This document shows, in pieces, positions 1 to 9,213 of a DNA stretch of 64,000 nucleotides. The notes below the pieces were generated by a model. That model was not told where the DNA came from and searched no databases. It worked only from the letters and a program-made list of their open reading frames with translations. Every line of letters starts with the position of its first letter. The first letter of the stretch is position 1. The position numbers and the translations under genes are program-made. The DNA lies in contig OX442315.1 in the NCBI GenBank assembly GCA_949358305.1, positions 13,604,427 to 13,668,426 on the forward strand, in the 5' to 3' direction. The DNA comes from Strigamia acuminata. Lineage: Eukaryota; Arthropoda; Chilopoda; Geophilomorpha; Linotaeniidae.

Positions 1-231
1 CAGGAGCTTCAATTGAACGACCTCGTTATTGTGGAAGAGCCGTTTAAACCACGCCTAAAGTGGAAGATGGGTCGAGTGGTCGAGGTCAGACGAGGTCGGG
101 ACGATAAAGTCCGATCATGTGAGTTGGTGCTCGCTAATGGAGAAAAATTGCGTAGGCCAATACAACGTCTTGTGCGCTTGGAGGTGGAGTCAAACAACTC
201 CCTCCCCGCCGGCAGTGTGAAAATCGGATGA
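1..231 (+). CDS. BEL/Pao retrotransposon polyprotein, C-terminal end (partial)
   Basis: The reading frame is open from the first base to TGA at 229-231, so this is the 3' end of a longer gene cut by the window edge. The residues (QELQLNDLVIVEE..., then PRLKWKMGRVVEVRRGRD and RRPIQRLVRLEVE) match the pattern I know from the DUF5641-type domain at the C-terminus of BEL/Pao polyproteins: a 'DLVLV..' strand, 'PR.KW..GRV.EV..G.D' and '.RP...L..L'. This small beta-rich tail follows the integrase. The family call rests on that motif only, because no protease, RT or integrase is visible. A probable 3' LTR follows at 463-700, which fits the end of an element. Confidence 0.75.
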   Translation, partial: QELQLNDLVIVEEPFKPRLKWKMGRVVEVRRGRDDKVRSCELVLANGEKLRRPIQRLVRLEVESNNSLPAGSVKIG

Positions 232-462
232 TTTTACGTGTAAAGTGAATTATTGTTCGATTATTGTGTCATATTTGTATTTCCAATTTTCATTACATTG
301 CTATTTGTATTTCCATTTTTTACTTGATTTGTTGTTTCATTTTATATTGGTGATTGGATATTTCTAATTAATTGACTGAATTTGATATTGATATATTTCA
401 CATTTATACCTTTTAAATATTACATTTCTTGTTGTAGATTTATGTTGATGTTTTATTTCGAG

Positions 463-700
463 TGTGGTGACCTGTTTCAAATTCAACTGATGTTTTACCC
501 CCACGTTAATCCCTTAATTGGTGGGGTTTTTCCTAACGTGCAAGCACCGTTTTCATTGGTGCTCTGAACACGTCATCCACATTCCTCTACCTTTCCTTTT
601 GTGTTTAAAATAAGAATAAAAACCAGTGTACTTTTTTTACCTCTCAAAGTGTAGTCGTGTCAGTTCTTCTCTCCAACGCCATCTTGAATTTTATCCAACA
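463..700 (+). mobile_element. Probable 3' LTR of the BEL/Pao element
   Basis: The stretch starts TGTGGTGACC and could end ...CCAACA. It contains an AATAAAAA poly(A)-type signal near 610-620 and a 'CGCCATCTTG' block also seen in the E1 LTR of this window. It lies 230 bp after the polyprotein stop. Boundaries are guesses from TG...CA; no second LTR copy or target duplication is available to confirm them. Confidence 0.3.
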
Positions 701-795
701 TTTTCAAGTTACCAGACCATTTGTAACCAAGGACTTTGGAATTTGTTTGCTAGGTTTGAAATCAACTTTAAACTATTTCAAATTTAACAACAAAA

Positions 796-1022
796 ATGGC
801 CGAATACTTGGTTTCAATATTTGGCACTGAGAAAGATAAGTACTGTACGTTGACTCGATGTTGATGGGTTTCTTCTATGTTCGGGACATCTAAAACATTA
901 ACAATCAGTCGAACAATTTCAATTAATTAGGTTTGTTTACTTCTTTTAGGATAAATTGTTCGTTTCATTTCAAAATTGGTGCTTGCCGGCATGGTGATCG
1001 TTATTCCAGAAGCGTGTTTTAG
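796..1022 (+). pseudogene. U2AF1: Broken fragment of U2AF1 (U2AF 35-kDa subunit), exons 1-2
   Basis: Exon 1 (796-839, 44 nt) encodes MAEYLVSIFGTEKD plus two bases, ending at a GT donor at 840. An AG acceptor at 948-949 follows a pyrimidine-rich tract, and exon 2 continues [24 protein letters not shown] before TAG at 1020-1022. From family knowledge this is the start of U2AF1, the small U2AF subunit that reads the 3' splice-site AG, and the first CCCH zinc finger follows it. The third zinc-binding Cys is Tyr here, the His is lost, and the frame stops at once. The retained 110-bp intron shows a genomic duplication rather than a processed copy. The rest of the gene is not in the window. Confidence 0.8.
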
Positions 1023-1225
1023 ACAGTATGAAGTTGGGTACAAAATTGAATTTTTTATATTTTTTTTTATTTGAATTAATTAATTAATATCGTGTTTTAT
1101 TTCATCAATTAATAAACAAAAGGAGAAGACCATTTTATTCAAAACAACTACTTTTATTTGCCATTTACACTTGTTTTCAAACACTACAGTGTGATGCTAC
1201 TCCACAATGGGGTAAGTTTACACTT
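1023..1225. other. AT-rich stretch, nothing recognised
   Basis: Runs of T and ATTAATTAATTAATAT; no ORF, repeat end or RNA gene seen. Confidence 0.4.
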
Positions 1226-1563
1226 TGTGGTGATCTCAAACTGTTTCACCACTTAGAAGGTGAATTTATTTTATCTTCTAATTAATTTGGCTTGGCACAC
1301 ACCAAGTCAGATCATGTGACCGAGGGGAGAAAACTTCCCTAGGCACATCTCACCCCAGGTTGTCCAGGGTGAAAACGGCAATTAGCCGTTGTGGTGCAAT
1401 AATCCTTTGTTGCATCAGTTTTAGCTAATTGCTCAGGTTATCTGTGCAATTTTGAAGCGTGCCGGGCTCGCGCCCTAGCTTCGAACGGGACTCTTGACAA
1501 AATAACACAACCCACAACATCATTGCTTTCTGCTCTGACAAAAGTACTGATAGTGGACTGTGT
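1226..1563 (+). mobile_element. 5' part of a Gypsy LTR related to the E2 LTR
   Basis: It starts TGTGGTGATCTCAAA and follows the E2 LTR (47658 on) block by block: the CTTAGAAG...ATCTTCTAATTAATTTG region, GGCACACRCCAAGTCAGATC, GTGACCGAGGGGAGAAA, CACCCCAGGTTGTCC and GAAGCGTGC. Similarity fades near 1563, where the peptide-family promoter block begins, so the LTR is truncated. Its identity to E2 is visibly below 100 percent, so it is an older relative. Confidence 0.75.
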
Positions 1564-1735
1564 TGATTCTGTAGTAGGTGTTTATTGCTATAAGTTTGGC
1601 AATAGAAGAGTCGAAGCGGATTTACTTGTTTGGTTACTTTTGTTACCGAATTAATTACTTGTTTAGGAATGAAAACTATTGTTTGAGCTTTGCATAAATG
1701 AGCAAGATCAAATTATCAACGTCCTCCAATTGAAA
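1564..1735 (-). promoter_or_regulatory. Orphan promoter/5' UTR block of the His-rich peptide family
   Basis: This block (GTTTATTGCTATAAG, TTTGGCAATAGAAG, TCGAAGCGGATTTACTTG, TTTGTTACC, TTGAGCTTTGCATAA) matches the region just upstream of every peptide gene in the window. No peptide coding exon follows on the minus strand; the LTR fragment at 1226-1563 occupies that place. I read it as the remains of a gene copy whose coding part was lost. Confidence 0.6.
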
Positions 1736-1925
1736 TTAAAGGTGCAAGTGCAAGACCGGATCAAGAGAGCGGGGGGGGGGGGAGGGGGGAGTGAAAGGAA
1801 AGCATATGCATTTTGTACATACATTTTTGTTTAAAAATGCATTTTTTTTCTCATGAAAATTTTATTCCTCATGACAATGCATTTTTTTTAAAAATGAAAT
1901 GCATTGTTTGCAAAGTAATAAAGCG
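1736..1925. repeat. Family-associated low-complexity module (G-run plus ATGCATTTTTT motifs)
   Basis: A poly-G run (about 1771-1790) is followed by repeats of the type AAAATGCATTTTTTT. Equivalent modules lie upstream of most peptide genes (about 4030, 5610, 9740, 36230, 39670 and 41010), so it travels with the duplicated segment. Confidence 0.5.
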
Positions 1926-2096
1926 TAGTATTAATTGTTTGAATAAAAAATAAATGATATCTGCGTGACTTTTGACTTGTCCAATTAGCAATTATTAGTA
2001 GGTACCAAAATTTAGTGCACTAATGCAAAAATTGCTAAGTGTCCAAAAGACCAGTCGAGGCTGTAAACAAGAACTTTAATATCTCCTGTAGAAGAC
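1926..2096. other. Flanking sequence of the first peptide gene, non-coding
   Basis: Alignable by eye with 41960-42110 (ACTTTTGACTTGTCCAATTA, then GGCTGTAAACAAGAACTTTA-type text), the downstream flank of the gene at 42297. No ORF of note. Confidence 0.4.
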
Positions 2097-2238
2097 GTAG
2101 CTGCATTCAAAAATAAAAATAAAAATTTTAGTTTAAGTATATTTTAAGTTTTAACATGGGTTTAAACGGGAAATGATGTCATTTTTGGTTTAAAATTGAA
2201 GTAAAACACAAAATTTTTTAGTTTTTGAATGCAGCTAC
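2097..2238. mobile_element. Small MITE with 17-bp perfect terminal inverted repeats
   Basis: The left end GTAGCTGCATTCAAAAA is the exact reverse complement of the right end TTTTTGAATGCAGCTAC. The 142-bp element has no coding capacity. The paralogous flank near 42080-42100 lacks it. I could not define a target duplication. Confidence 0.65.
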
Positions 2239-2460
2239 TAAAAACATCAGTGAGTGTAATAAATGCCAAAAAAACGTGTAAAAAATCTTTTAAGTTACCT
2301 GTATATCGGTATGTAAAAAAAATAGATTTTTTTTTTTATTTTTCAATTTTTTAATTTTCAAGTTTCAAAAACAATTACAGACAGATTTTTCATTTACGTA
2401 TTTAATTTTCCGTTTAATATTTATTTAAAATCTATTTAATGAACCTCTGGGGCTAGGCTG

Positions 2461-2726
2461 AAAACCTGGAGCTACTCGCTCCAGTGGAGCGCTCCAAATT
2501 TACATTTCACCACCAGGTGGTGCAACATTATTTTGAAAAAAAAAACTGGTACTGTCTAATTGATAATTTGGAGCATAATGATGGCAGATTTGGTCATTGT
2601 GAAGTTCTGGTAAAAAAAATTATCACTTAGACAGTCTTGGTAATGTTTACAAAATAATGTAGTGTCACCTGGTGGTGAAATGTAAAATTGGAGTGGTCTC
2701 TGGAAGCAAGGAGCTTCCAGGTTTTT
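2461..2726 (-). repeat. Long inverted repeat in the 3' UTR of the first peptide gene
   Basis: Left arm AAAACCTGGAGC...TGGAGCGCTCC...TTTCACCACCAGGTGG...ACTGTCTAA pairs with right arm ...TTAGACAGT...CACCTGGTGGTGAAAT...TTGGAGTGGTC...TCCAGGTTTT. The right arm reaches the stop codon (2725-2727). On the minus strand the AATAAA signal follows just beyond the left arm, so a transcript would carry a hairpin of about 260 nt between stop and poly(A) site. Confidence 0.7.
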
Positions 2727-2949
2727 AAACTGCATTCATTATTCTGTAGTTGTAATCTGGGAAGTTGTGATTTTGATATGACTGATAATGACGATGATTA
2801 TCATGATGATGCTTTCGATGAACATGGCTTCGTGTTCTTCCATCATCATCAAAAGTAAAGTCTGAATATTTTCTACCAAGAATGTTTTCAGGTAGAACCA
2901 CCAACATGACGAGACAAAAAATGACTAAAGTGTCCTTCCAGCTCTTCAT
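2725..2949 (-). CDS. Secreted His-rich peptide, family member 1 (74 aa)
   Basis: Residues 1-25 (MKSWKDTLVIFCLVMLVVLP...) form a signal peptide: charged start, hydrophobic core, and a PENILG-type end like the other members. The mature part is Asp/Arg-rich, then His-rich (KHHHDNHRHYQSYQNHN), and ends YNYRIMNAV. It lacks the GHHGHH blocks of most paralogues. A 5' UTR intron is visible at 2954-3019 (minus-strand GTAAGA...TTGTAG), directly before the AATATG start context, so I chose MKS. Function is unknown; a secreted metal-binding or antimicrobial role is only a guess from composition. It is the most diverged minus-strand copy. Confidence 0.7.
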   Translation of the reverse strand: MKSWKDTLVIFCLVMLVVLPENILGRKYSDFTFDDDGRTRSHVHRKHHHDNHRHYQSYQNHNFPDYNYRIMNAV

Positions 2950-3019
2950 ATTTCTACAATTTCTTTCAAGAGAAACAAAAATTTCAATTCAATTCAATTT
3001 CAAAGAAAAAATTTCTTAC

Positions 3020-3240
3020 CGTTGTTACGCAGTGATCTTTTTTGAATCCTTTAGTAGCTATCTATTGCTATAAATTTGGCAATAAAAGTTTGATTAGTTT
3101 TGTTATCAAATTAATTACTTCTTAAACAATAAAAAGTAAAACCTTTGTTTAAAAATTGCATTATTTAGTATCAAATTATTAAAGTTTGTCAATTGAAATT
3201 AAAATTTTTAAACGATATAAAATTGTGAGATAATTGAAAT
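3020..3240 (-). promoter_or_regulatory. 5' UTR exon and promoter block of peptide gene 1
   Basis: The block shared by the family is present: GTTGTTACGCAGTGAT next to the splice donor, then TATTGCTATAAATTTGGCAATAAAAG, TTTTGTTATCAAATTAATTAC and TTGTTTAAA. Conservation across copies suggests it holds the start site and promoter; no single TATA box was decisive. Confidence 0.45.
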
Positions 3241-3585
3241 TTTCTGCATTGTTTTTATGTTAAAAATTGAAGTATTACAGTGTTACAGTATTATATAAAA
3301 AAATAAGAAAAACAAATCAGGAAATTGAAATTTGTTCTTCTTATGAAAATAAAATAATTTAGAAATTAAAAAAAAAAACAGTGGTTTTTCTTTTTTGCTT
3401 GCATAATAATGCAAATTTGAATACATTTATTAAAGAAATTCAGTATTTTTGGCAGTAGAAATTTAATTTTTGTCACAATGGCTGGCTTTATTTCAGCTGA
3501 TTTGTTTTCATTTTAAAACGAAAACAGTTAACTTAAGATGACTAAGATAAATTGGATAGTACTAATTTGATGGTGCTCTACAACT
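3241..3585. other. AT-rich intergenic stretch, nothing recognised
   Basis: Long A/T runs; no supported gene or repeat boundary. Confidence 0.35.
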
Positions 3586-4020
3586 TGCTGCGATCCGGGT
3601 TTTACTTAACTAAAATCTAATAAAATAGCTAAGTTACCGCAGGTGAATACGGCCTGAAATGTCTAGAGGTAAATGTGAGGAATAAAAACACAGTTATTAT
3701 TAAAATGAACACGATATATTTATTAAATGAATTATACAATAAAATATTAATGGAATAAATGATAGATACGATAATAAGAAAGAAGATAATGAAAAAAAGC
3801 GCGCAATGGATTGTTGCACGCGGAACACGAAGATGGCATGTTGAACACGAAGGCGGCGACGTCTTCTCAGGTACTCACACGTACGATGATCCACTCGGGG
3901 ACGATGGTTCAAGTCAAGCACGTTTCCTACTCTTCGTTCGACGGCGATGGCGACGATGGAGATCGGCGCGATGGCGGTGGTTCACGTTGAGCGGGAACTT
4001 CTTCACACAGGATGAGATGG
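3586..4020 (-). mobile_element. Gypsy LTR fragment, 3' part, reverse orientation
   Basis: The reverse complement ends ...AAAACCCGGATCGCAGCA, as does the E2 LTR, and is preceded by CCTCTAGACATTTCAGGCCG and TTCACCTGCGG, which also match E2. The right part is GC-rich with 'GATGGCGACGATGG' and 'GGTGGTTCACG' text like other LTRs of this lineage. No TGTGGTGA start is found, so the 5' part is missing. Confidence 0.6.
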
Positions 4021-4029
4021 CGTAAATTA

Positions 4030-4165
4030 GCAGTGCCAGATTAAGCGGATGGTGCAAGGAAGCAAATGCATTTTATAAATGCGTTTTTTTCACAAGAAAA
4101 TGCATTTTTTTTACAAGAAAATGCATTTTTTTTCACTTGAGAATGGATTAATTTTTTTCATTTGA
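4030..4165. repeat. Family-associated ATGCATTTTTT module
   Basis: GTGCAAGGAAGCAAATGCAT, then TTTATAAATGCG and three AAAATGCATTTTTTTT-like repeats; same module as upstream of other peptide genes. Confidence 0.5.
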
Positions 4166-4184
4166 GAATGTACTATTTATCCAA

Positions 4185-4375
4185 AAAACCGCCCCCCCCC
4201 CGGCGCCTATTTGAAACCTGGCGCTTATTCGAGCCCGGCGCATACGCAAAAAATCACCGATTTTATGCAAAAAATGGTTATTTTTCCGTTAAACTCACCG
4301 ATTTTTTGCCAAGAATCGGTGAATTAACCGGACCCGGCGCTTAAACGGGACAGGCGACTAACTGAATCTCGGTTA
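4185..4375. repeat. GC-rich interspersed repeat with GGCGCTTATTCG-type motifs
   Basis: A poly-C run is followed by CGGCGCCTATTTGAAACC, TGGCGCTTATTCGAGCC and CGGCGCATACGC, and two ATCACCGATTTT-like blocks; it closes with CCCGGCGCTTAAACGGGAC. Composition differs sharply from the flanks. Probably a transposon fragment, class unknown. Confidence 0.35.
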
Positions 4376-4735
4376 TAATACAATAATAATAAGAAGAATG
4401 CATTTTTCTAATTGCTGATGATGTCTACCTTCCGTGATTATCGCACGCCACGTTTTTAACAACAACTTCTACAATCCACTTCAATCAAAATGCAAAAAAT
4501 ACAAGAAATTTTCAGAAAAATACAGAAAACCGCTGCACCCAAATGAAGAAAAAACTTTCAGATGTCAAAAGGATCGGATTATATGTAGAATATAATCAGT
4601 GAGCGGAAGAAATGCTAAAATTCGTGACAAAAATATTACATACGTATTTTTAAATTTTTTGAATTTTTATTTTCAAACAAGGCAAATAATTACAGACAGA
4701 ATTCGTTAACGTTTGTTTAAAATATGTTTAATAAG
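4376..4735. other. Non-coding flank, nothing recognised
   Basis: AT-rich; includes an 'AGTGAGCGGAAGAAATGC' block shared with other downstream flanks. No gene. Confidence 0.35.
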
Positions 4736-5104
4736 CCTCAGGACCGCTCCAAATTTAAATTTCACCACCAGATGGCGCAGCATTAATCTGAAAAAACAAT
4801 CACCGGAACTGTCTAATGAATAATTTTGGACGTGTCACATAGAGAAAACGCCGACTAGAAAACCGGAAAAATAACAAATTTGCGTTCTTAGTTCTTTTTT
4901 CTAACACAGGGAGACACTAGCTTCGCCTTGACCTCCTGTGAATTTGACCAAAACCTTTTTTTTAAATGTAATGCAAAATTTGGTTATTGTGGAGTTCTAG
5001 TAAGAAAAATTATCACTTTGACAGTCCTGGTAATGTTTCCAAAACAACGTGGCGCCACATGGTGGTGAAATGTGAACTTGCAGCGCTCCTTGGAAACGAG
5101 GGGC
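4736..5104 (-). repeat. Inverted repeat downstream of peptide gene 2
   Basis: Left arm GACCGCTCCAAATTTAAATT and TCACCACCAGATGGCGC are matched in reverse by GTGGCGCCACATGGTGGTGA and TGCAGCGCTCC on the right. A foreign block (about 4850-4940, CTAACACAGGGAGACACTAG) sits in the loop, as in the tandem units but not at gene 1. An ATTAAA signal lies beyond the left arm on the minus strand. Confidence 0.6.
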
Positions 5105-5113
5105 AATAGATTT

Positions 5114-5344
5114 TTAACCCGAGGGCCTTCTGTATTGCAGTCCATCGTCGTCATAAGACCGCCCATGATGACCGGGATGACCAGAATGATCGTGGCGTCC
5201 CTGGCCCTGATAGCGTGCAAAGACATAACTGTCAGGATGATCATGATGATGACCATGACGACCATGATGGCGACCAGCGTTCTCAGGTAAAATTACCAAC
5301 ATGACGAGACAAGTAATGATGAAAATTATCTTCAGATTCTTCAT
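5114..5344 (-). CDS. Secreted His-rich peptide, family member 2 (76 aa)
   Basis: The signal peptide MKNLKIIFIITCLVMLVILP ends PENAG. The mature region has GRHHGRHGHHHDHPDS, then YVFARYQGQGRHDHSGHPG and an acidic YDDD stretch before a basic tail. An upstream in-frame ATG (to 5368) lies inside the 5' UTR intron (5349-5413, GTAAAA...TATAG), so MKN at 5344 is taken as the start. It is the closest relative outside the tandem array; the array version has an extra Ser/Thr/Glu stretch. Function unknown. Confidence 0.75.
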   Translation of the reverse strand: MKNLKIIFIITCLVMLVILPENAGRHHGRHGHHHDHPDSYVFARYQGQGRHDHSGHPGHHGRSYDDDGLQYRRPSG

Positions 5345-5413
5345 ATTTCTATAAATTATTTTATGCAAAACTAATTTTCACGTTAATTCAATTTAAAGAA
5401 ATAGTTTTTTTAC

Positions 5414-5600
5414 CTTAGTGATGCAGTTATTCTGTTGTAGACGTTTGTTACTGTGAGGTTGCCAACGAATGTTTGAAGCGGATTTACATTGTTTGATTTC
5501 TTTTGTTACCAATTTCATTACTTGTTTACGTATGTGAAACCATTGTTTGAGCTTTGCATAATTAACAAGATCAAATTATTCAAGTTTTTTAACTGCAATT
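5414..5600 (-). promoter_or_regulatory. 5' UTR exon and promoter block of peptide gene 2
   Basis: Shares GTTGCCAACGAATGTTTGAA, GCGGATTTACATTGTTTGAT and TTGAGCTTTGCATAATTAAC with the tandem copies and the more distant paralogues. Confidence 0.45.
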
Positions 5601-5609
5601 AAAATTGTA

Positions 5610-5725
5610 ATTGCAGGGCCAAGTTAAGGGGGTGGGGCATTGCGGCAAATGCATTTTCTAAATGCAATTTTTTTAATGAAAATGCAATTTTTTCAAAGGA
5701 AAATGCAATTTTTTCAAAGGAAAAT
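5610..5725. repeat. Family-associated module
   Basis: TGCAGGGCCAAGTTAAGGGG and GTGGGGCAT, then three AAAATGCAATTTTTTC-type repeats. Confidence 0.5.
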
Positions 5726-6099
5726 GACGTCACATGTACAGACACGAAACGAGTTTTAGAGACGTTTTAGAGTTTTTGAATGTATCTTGTAGAAATTTTT
5801 GACAATTTTGCGCGCATTTTGCGCCTTTTCACTAATTTGACCCCATTTTAATTAGAGATTGTTTTAATTTCTTTAATTTATTTCATCTTTTCAAAATTCT
5901 AAATTTATTACGGAGTATTTTACTTTATTTATTTTCACCATTTATCTTTAATTTAGCCTGGTTTTGATCACCCTTTCCAGACACTCATGACAATTTTGCC
6001 ATAAATTGATACATTCACACTTTGATAATTTGAATATCTCCCTCTGACCACCTGTTTTTGACCAATTCCCCCTGGGAATAGACTTGGTCTGGAACATGT
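5726..6099. other. Unique AT-rich spacer, nothing recognised
   Basis: No supported gene or element; the last four bases ATGT (6096-6099) are the left target duplication of the solo LTR. Confidence 0.4.
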
Positions 6100-6546
6100 T
6101 GTTGCGATCCGGGTATTTATCTATGAAATACTTACTTTTTTCCTGGATAAACCGCAATCGAGATGCCGTTTATAGGCCTTTAACTCTGTTGCCTGTAAAT
6201 TGTGTCTAGGAGTATTTTTATGAAATAAGAACTCGTTTCTAGTTGAATAAAAATTTAAAGATAACTTTATTTTGACGAAAATTACAGGATAATTTTACGA
6301 AATATAAAAAGAGAATTAATTTAAGGAATTAAAGGTTAATAAATGAGAAATTAGAGAAGAAATAGGAGTTTCTTTTGTTCGCACGGAACAAAGAAATGCG
6401 ATACCAACAACAATTAGTTGTTGAGCGCGAAAATTGGCACGTTTGTTGCGCTCAAAATGGCGAGTCGGACTCGCCTGAAAAATTGCTCTCGTTCGTACGA
6501 TGGCCAGGGCCATCTTTACCATTGGGCTAACTGGGCTGCAGCCCAG

Positions 6547-6622
6547 GGGCGCCGGGCAGAGAAGGGCGCCGGGCAGAGAGGGGTGCCGGGCAGAAAGGGG
6601 TGCCGAGCAGAGAAGGATGCCA
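6547..6622. repeat. 18-bp GC-rich tandem repeat, about four units
   Basis: Units of the form GCCGGGCAGAGAAGGGC recur with few changes inside the hAT-like element. Confidence 0.7.
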
Positions 6623-6731
6623 AGCGCCTCCTACAAATAATCTTCATGAGTGTTCAAATATAAACTGAACTTGTAGACCCGTTCCTACACATTATTGATA
6701 GTGAATAAAACACATGGGCACACTCCTAAAG

Positions 6732-6872
6732 GTGCATTTGTAGGTCCAAAAATGCATTTGTAGGTCCACAAAGGCATTTGTAGGTCCACAAAGGCATTTG
6801 TAGGTCCACAAAGGCATTTGTAGGTACAAAAATGCATTTGTAAGTCCAAAAATGCATTTGTAGGTCCAAAAT
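6732..6872. repeat. 20-bp tandem repeat, about seven units
   Basis: Unit GCATTTGTAGGTCCACAAAG or GCATTTGTAGGTCCAAAAAT repeated head to tail inside the hAT-like element. Confidence 0.75.
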
Positions 6873-8843
6873 GGAATTTTTGTGGTTCAAATTTATTTTT
6901 CACAAAAAGTCTTATCAGTACTTCTTGTGTAGGAGGATGGGAGTGGGGCACCAGCATGCCCAAAAAACACAAGTGCACTACAAGTATATCCTAGGAACAG
7001 GCCTGTAAAATTGTGAATGTAAAAATGATTTTTTTTTAATTGCGACAAAGGACAAGGGGCGCCTGATTTTTTTAAGCCCAGGGCGCTGAAAAGTGTTAAG
7101 ACGGCCCTGACGATGGCTTTTATCTGTAAGCTCCGGAGGAAGCTCGCGATGGCTCACAGATATCGGGATGGTTCACGGCGAGAGATTTGCCTAAGTCGAC
7201 GACGGCGTGTCCGGACAAGTCACGGAGCACACAATAATCGGCAGCGAGCGGGTATAGATTCCTCCGCACGTTCGATGGCGATGGACTGTAAACTCCGGAG
7301 GAAGCTCGCGGTGGTTCAAAGTCGTTCACGATGGTTCACGAGCGACGGTTTGCCCTGTCGACGATGGCGAACCTCGGATAAAATCAACGAGACTCAACGA
7401 TGGCCGGCGGTGAGCAGGTTTTCTAGGGCGTTACCCGAGATTCGTAATCAAATCGCAAATGGGGCTGGTTCCACCGATAAAACAGTGGAAACAGCAGAAT
7501 CTTAACTCACCAAAGCTTAAACACGGTCAATACTTGAATCCTTTGTTGAAGTTCGAAGCAGTGGTCAGTTGTGTTGTTGTTGTGAGTATGTCAAGAGTGG
7601 GCCAAATTGCCAAAAATTGGGGTTTTATGCACTCTCGAAATCTGCTCACCAAAAGTGCGCAGAAGGTTAATTTTGGTACAACAAAGGAATATTGTTGCGT
7701 CAAAACCGTTGGTATTGTACCATAACTCTGGCCAAAAGAAGGGTGGAGTGTGCCTAGGCACACTTCAATTCTGAGCACTAATCGTGCGCCTTGAGCTCAA
7801 TTAGGTGCAGAAGTGTGGCAATCCTGCACCTGCAGGCCTGGCACACTTCAGATCTGCACAGTGAAGCTGCGCAATTAACTTGGTTTGGTGTAACAAAGCA
7901 TTTTGTCACACCAATCGGTTAATTAATAGACTCGCCCCAGCCAAATGGGGTGAATTATGCTAGGGGAGTTTTTCTCTTCTAATTATGTAACTTGGTTTGG
8001 CGTGTGCCAATCCAAAACGAAATAAAATATACAATTTCTTTACGTGGTGACTATTTATTTAATATAAACACACAAAATTACCAAATAGGGTAACGACTCA
8101 GGGTCACCACAATGTGATCAGAGGTGACTTGTTTAACCCAATCACTTATACCATGTTCACACCAACGGATCGAGTTTGGCTGGATCTGATCCGCCCGATC
8201 AGATCCAACTGAACAGAGTTCTCCATATTCACTTGGATGTAGTTGTGTTCACATCAAAAGGTGATTCAAACAAACCAACAAACCATGTGTTTTGATGCCA
8301 TTTTATGCGCAACAATGGAATGCTACAGACTGCTGACATTGTTCCAATTCCAATCCAAACGTGAATCGAGTTGTGGGAACTCGATTGACGAACGGAATTG
8401 TTGGGCGCCTGTGGACCCACAATTTTCTGGTCATTACAATCCCTGAAAACCCAAACTTACCGAAACCATTGTTTAAAGTCGAATACGACGTGACAAGTTT
8501 ATAATTTCTTTACAAAAATTGGAAAGCTTACATTTTCACATGAATTTTTGTAATATTTACAGCTCTTAAAGCAATATTTTTCCCCAGTGAGTGCAATTTC
8601 TCAGCTCAAAATGAATTTATTTTCCAAAAAAATGCATTTTTCTACTTGGAAATGGAGCTCGGCTGTGACATCGAATACATTTAGACTAAAAACAGGTGGA
8701 ATTCTTGTAATTTGAATGAAGTGATTTTTGTTTAAAATTTACTTATCTTTTAATTTACTGATTTACCGACAGAAATTTTATTTTTTTCTTGAACTTTTTA
8801 TTTAATACTTGTTTGAAATATGTTTATTAAGCCTCTGCCGCCG

Positions 8844-9189
8844 AAGCGCTCCAAATTTAAATTTAACCACCAGATAGCGCAACATTAATTTGAAAACAAA
8901 TCACAGCGACTGTCTAATTAATATTTTGGGGCGTGTCATCTAAAGGAGAAGTCAACTAGAAAAACCAGAAAAATTGCTGGTTTGCCTTCTTAGTTCTTTT
9001 TTCTAACACAGGGAGACACTAGCTTTCCCTTGACCTCCTGCGAATTTAACCTAAACCTTTTTTTAAATGTATTGCAAGATTGGTCATTGAAGAGTTCTAG
9101 TTAGTAAAATTATCACTTTGACAGTCCTGGTAATGTTTCCGAAATAATGTGGCGCCACATGGTGGTGAAATGTAAACTTGGAGCGCTCC
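8844..9189 (-). repeat. 3' UTR inverted repeat of the tandem-unit peptide gene
   Basis: Left arm 8844-8914 (AAGCGCTCC...CCACCAGATAGCGCAACATT...GACTGTC) pairs with right arm 9120-9189 (GACAGTC...ATGTGGCGCCACATGGTGG...GGAGCGCTCC). On the minus strand an AATAAA signal (8823-8828) comes directly after the left arm. Same structure at +3246, +6492, +9738 and +12984. The loop carries the CTAACACAGGGAGACACTAG block. Confidence 0.7.
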
Positions 9190-9213
9190 TTGGAAGCGAG
9201 CGGCTATTGATTT

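Larger units (their letters stand above)
6505..7109. mobile_element. Non-autonomous hAT-like element inside the solo LTR
   Basis: The left end CAGGGCCATCTTTA and the right end, read in reverse as CAGGGCCGTCTTAA, form terminal inverted repeats of hAT type. The perfect 8-bp duplication ACGATGGC (6497-6504 and 7110-7117) is diagnostic of that superfamily. The interior holds two minisatellites and no transposase. Confidence 0.85.
6100..8111 (-). mobile_element. Complete Gypsy solo LTR, minus strand, split by a hAT-like element
   Basis: On the minus strand it starts TGTGGTGACC (8111) and ends ACCCGGATCGCAACA (6100), matching the termini of the E2 LTR lineage. It is flanked by a perfect 4-bp duplication ATGT (6096-6099 and 8112-8115), as expected for Gypsy integration. 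Without the 605-bp hAT-like insertion and its 8-bp duplication it is about 1.4 kb. No internal element is present, so it is a recombined solo LTR. Its 7110-8111 half is part of the tandemly amplified unit; the 6100-6504 half is not. Confidence 0.85.

Noticed and set aside
7113-7505. 130-residue ORF MAFICKLRRKLAMAHRYRDG... repeated in every unit
   Set aside because: It lies within the GC-rich part of the solo LTR on the strand opposite to the LTR; it repeats only because the unit does.
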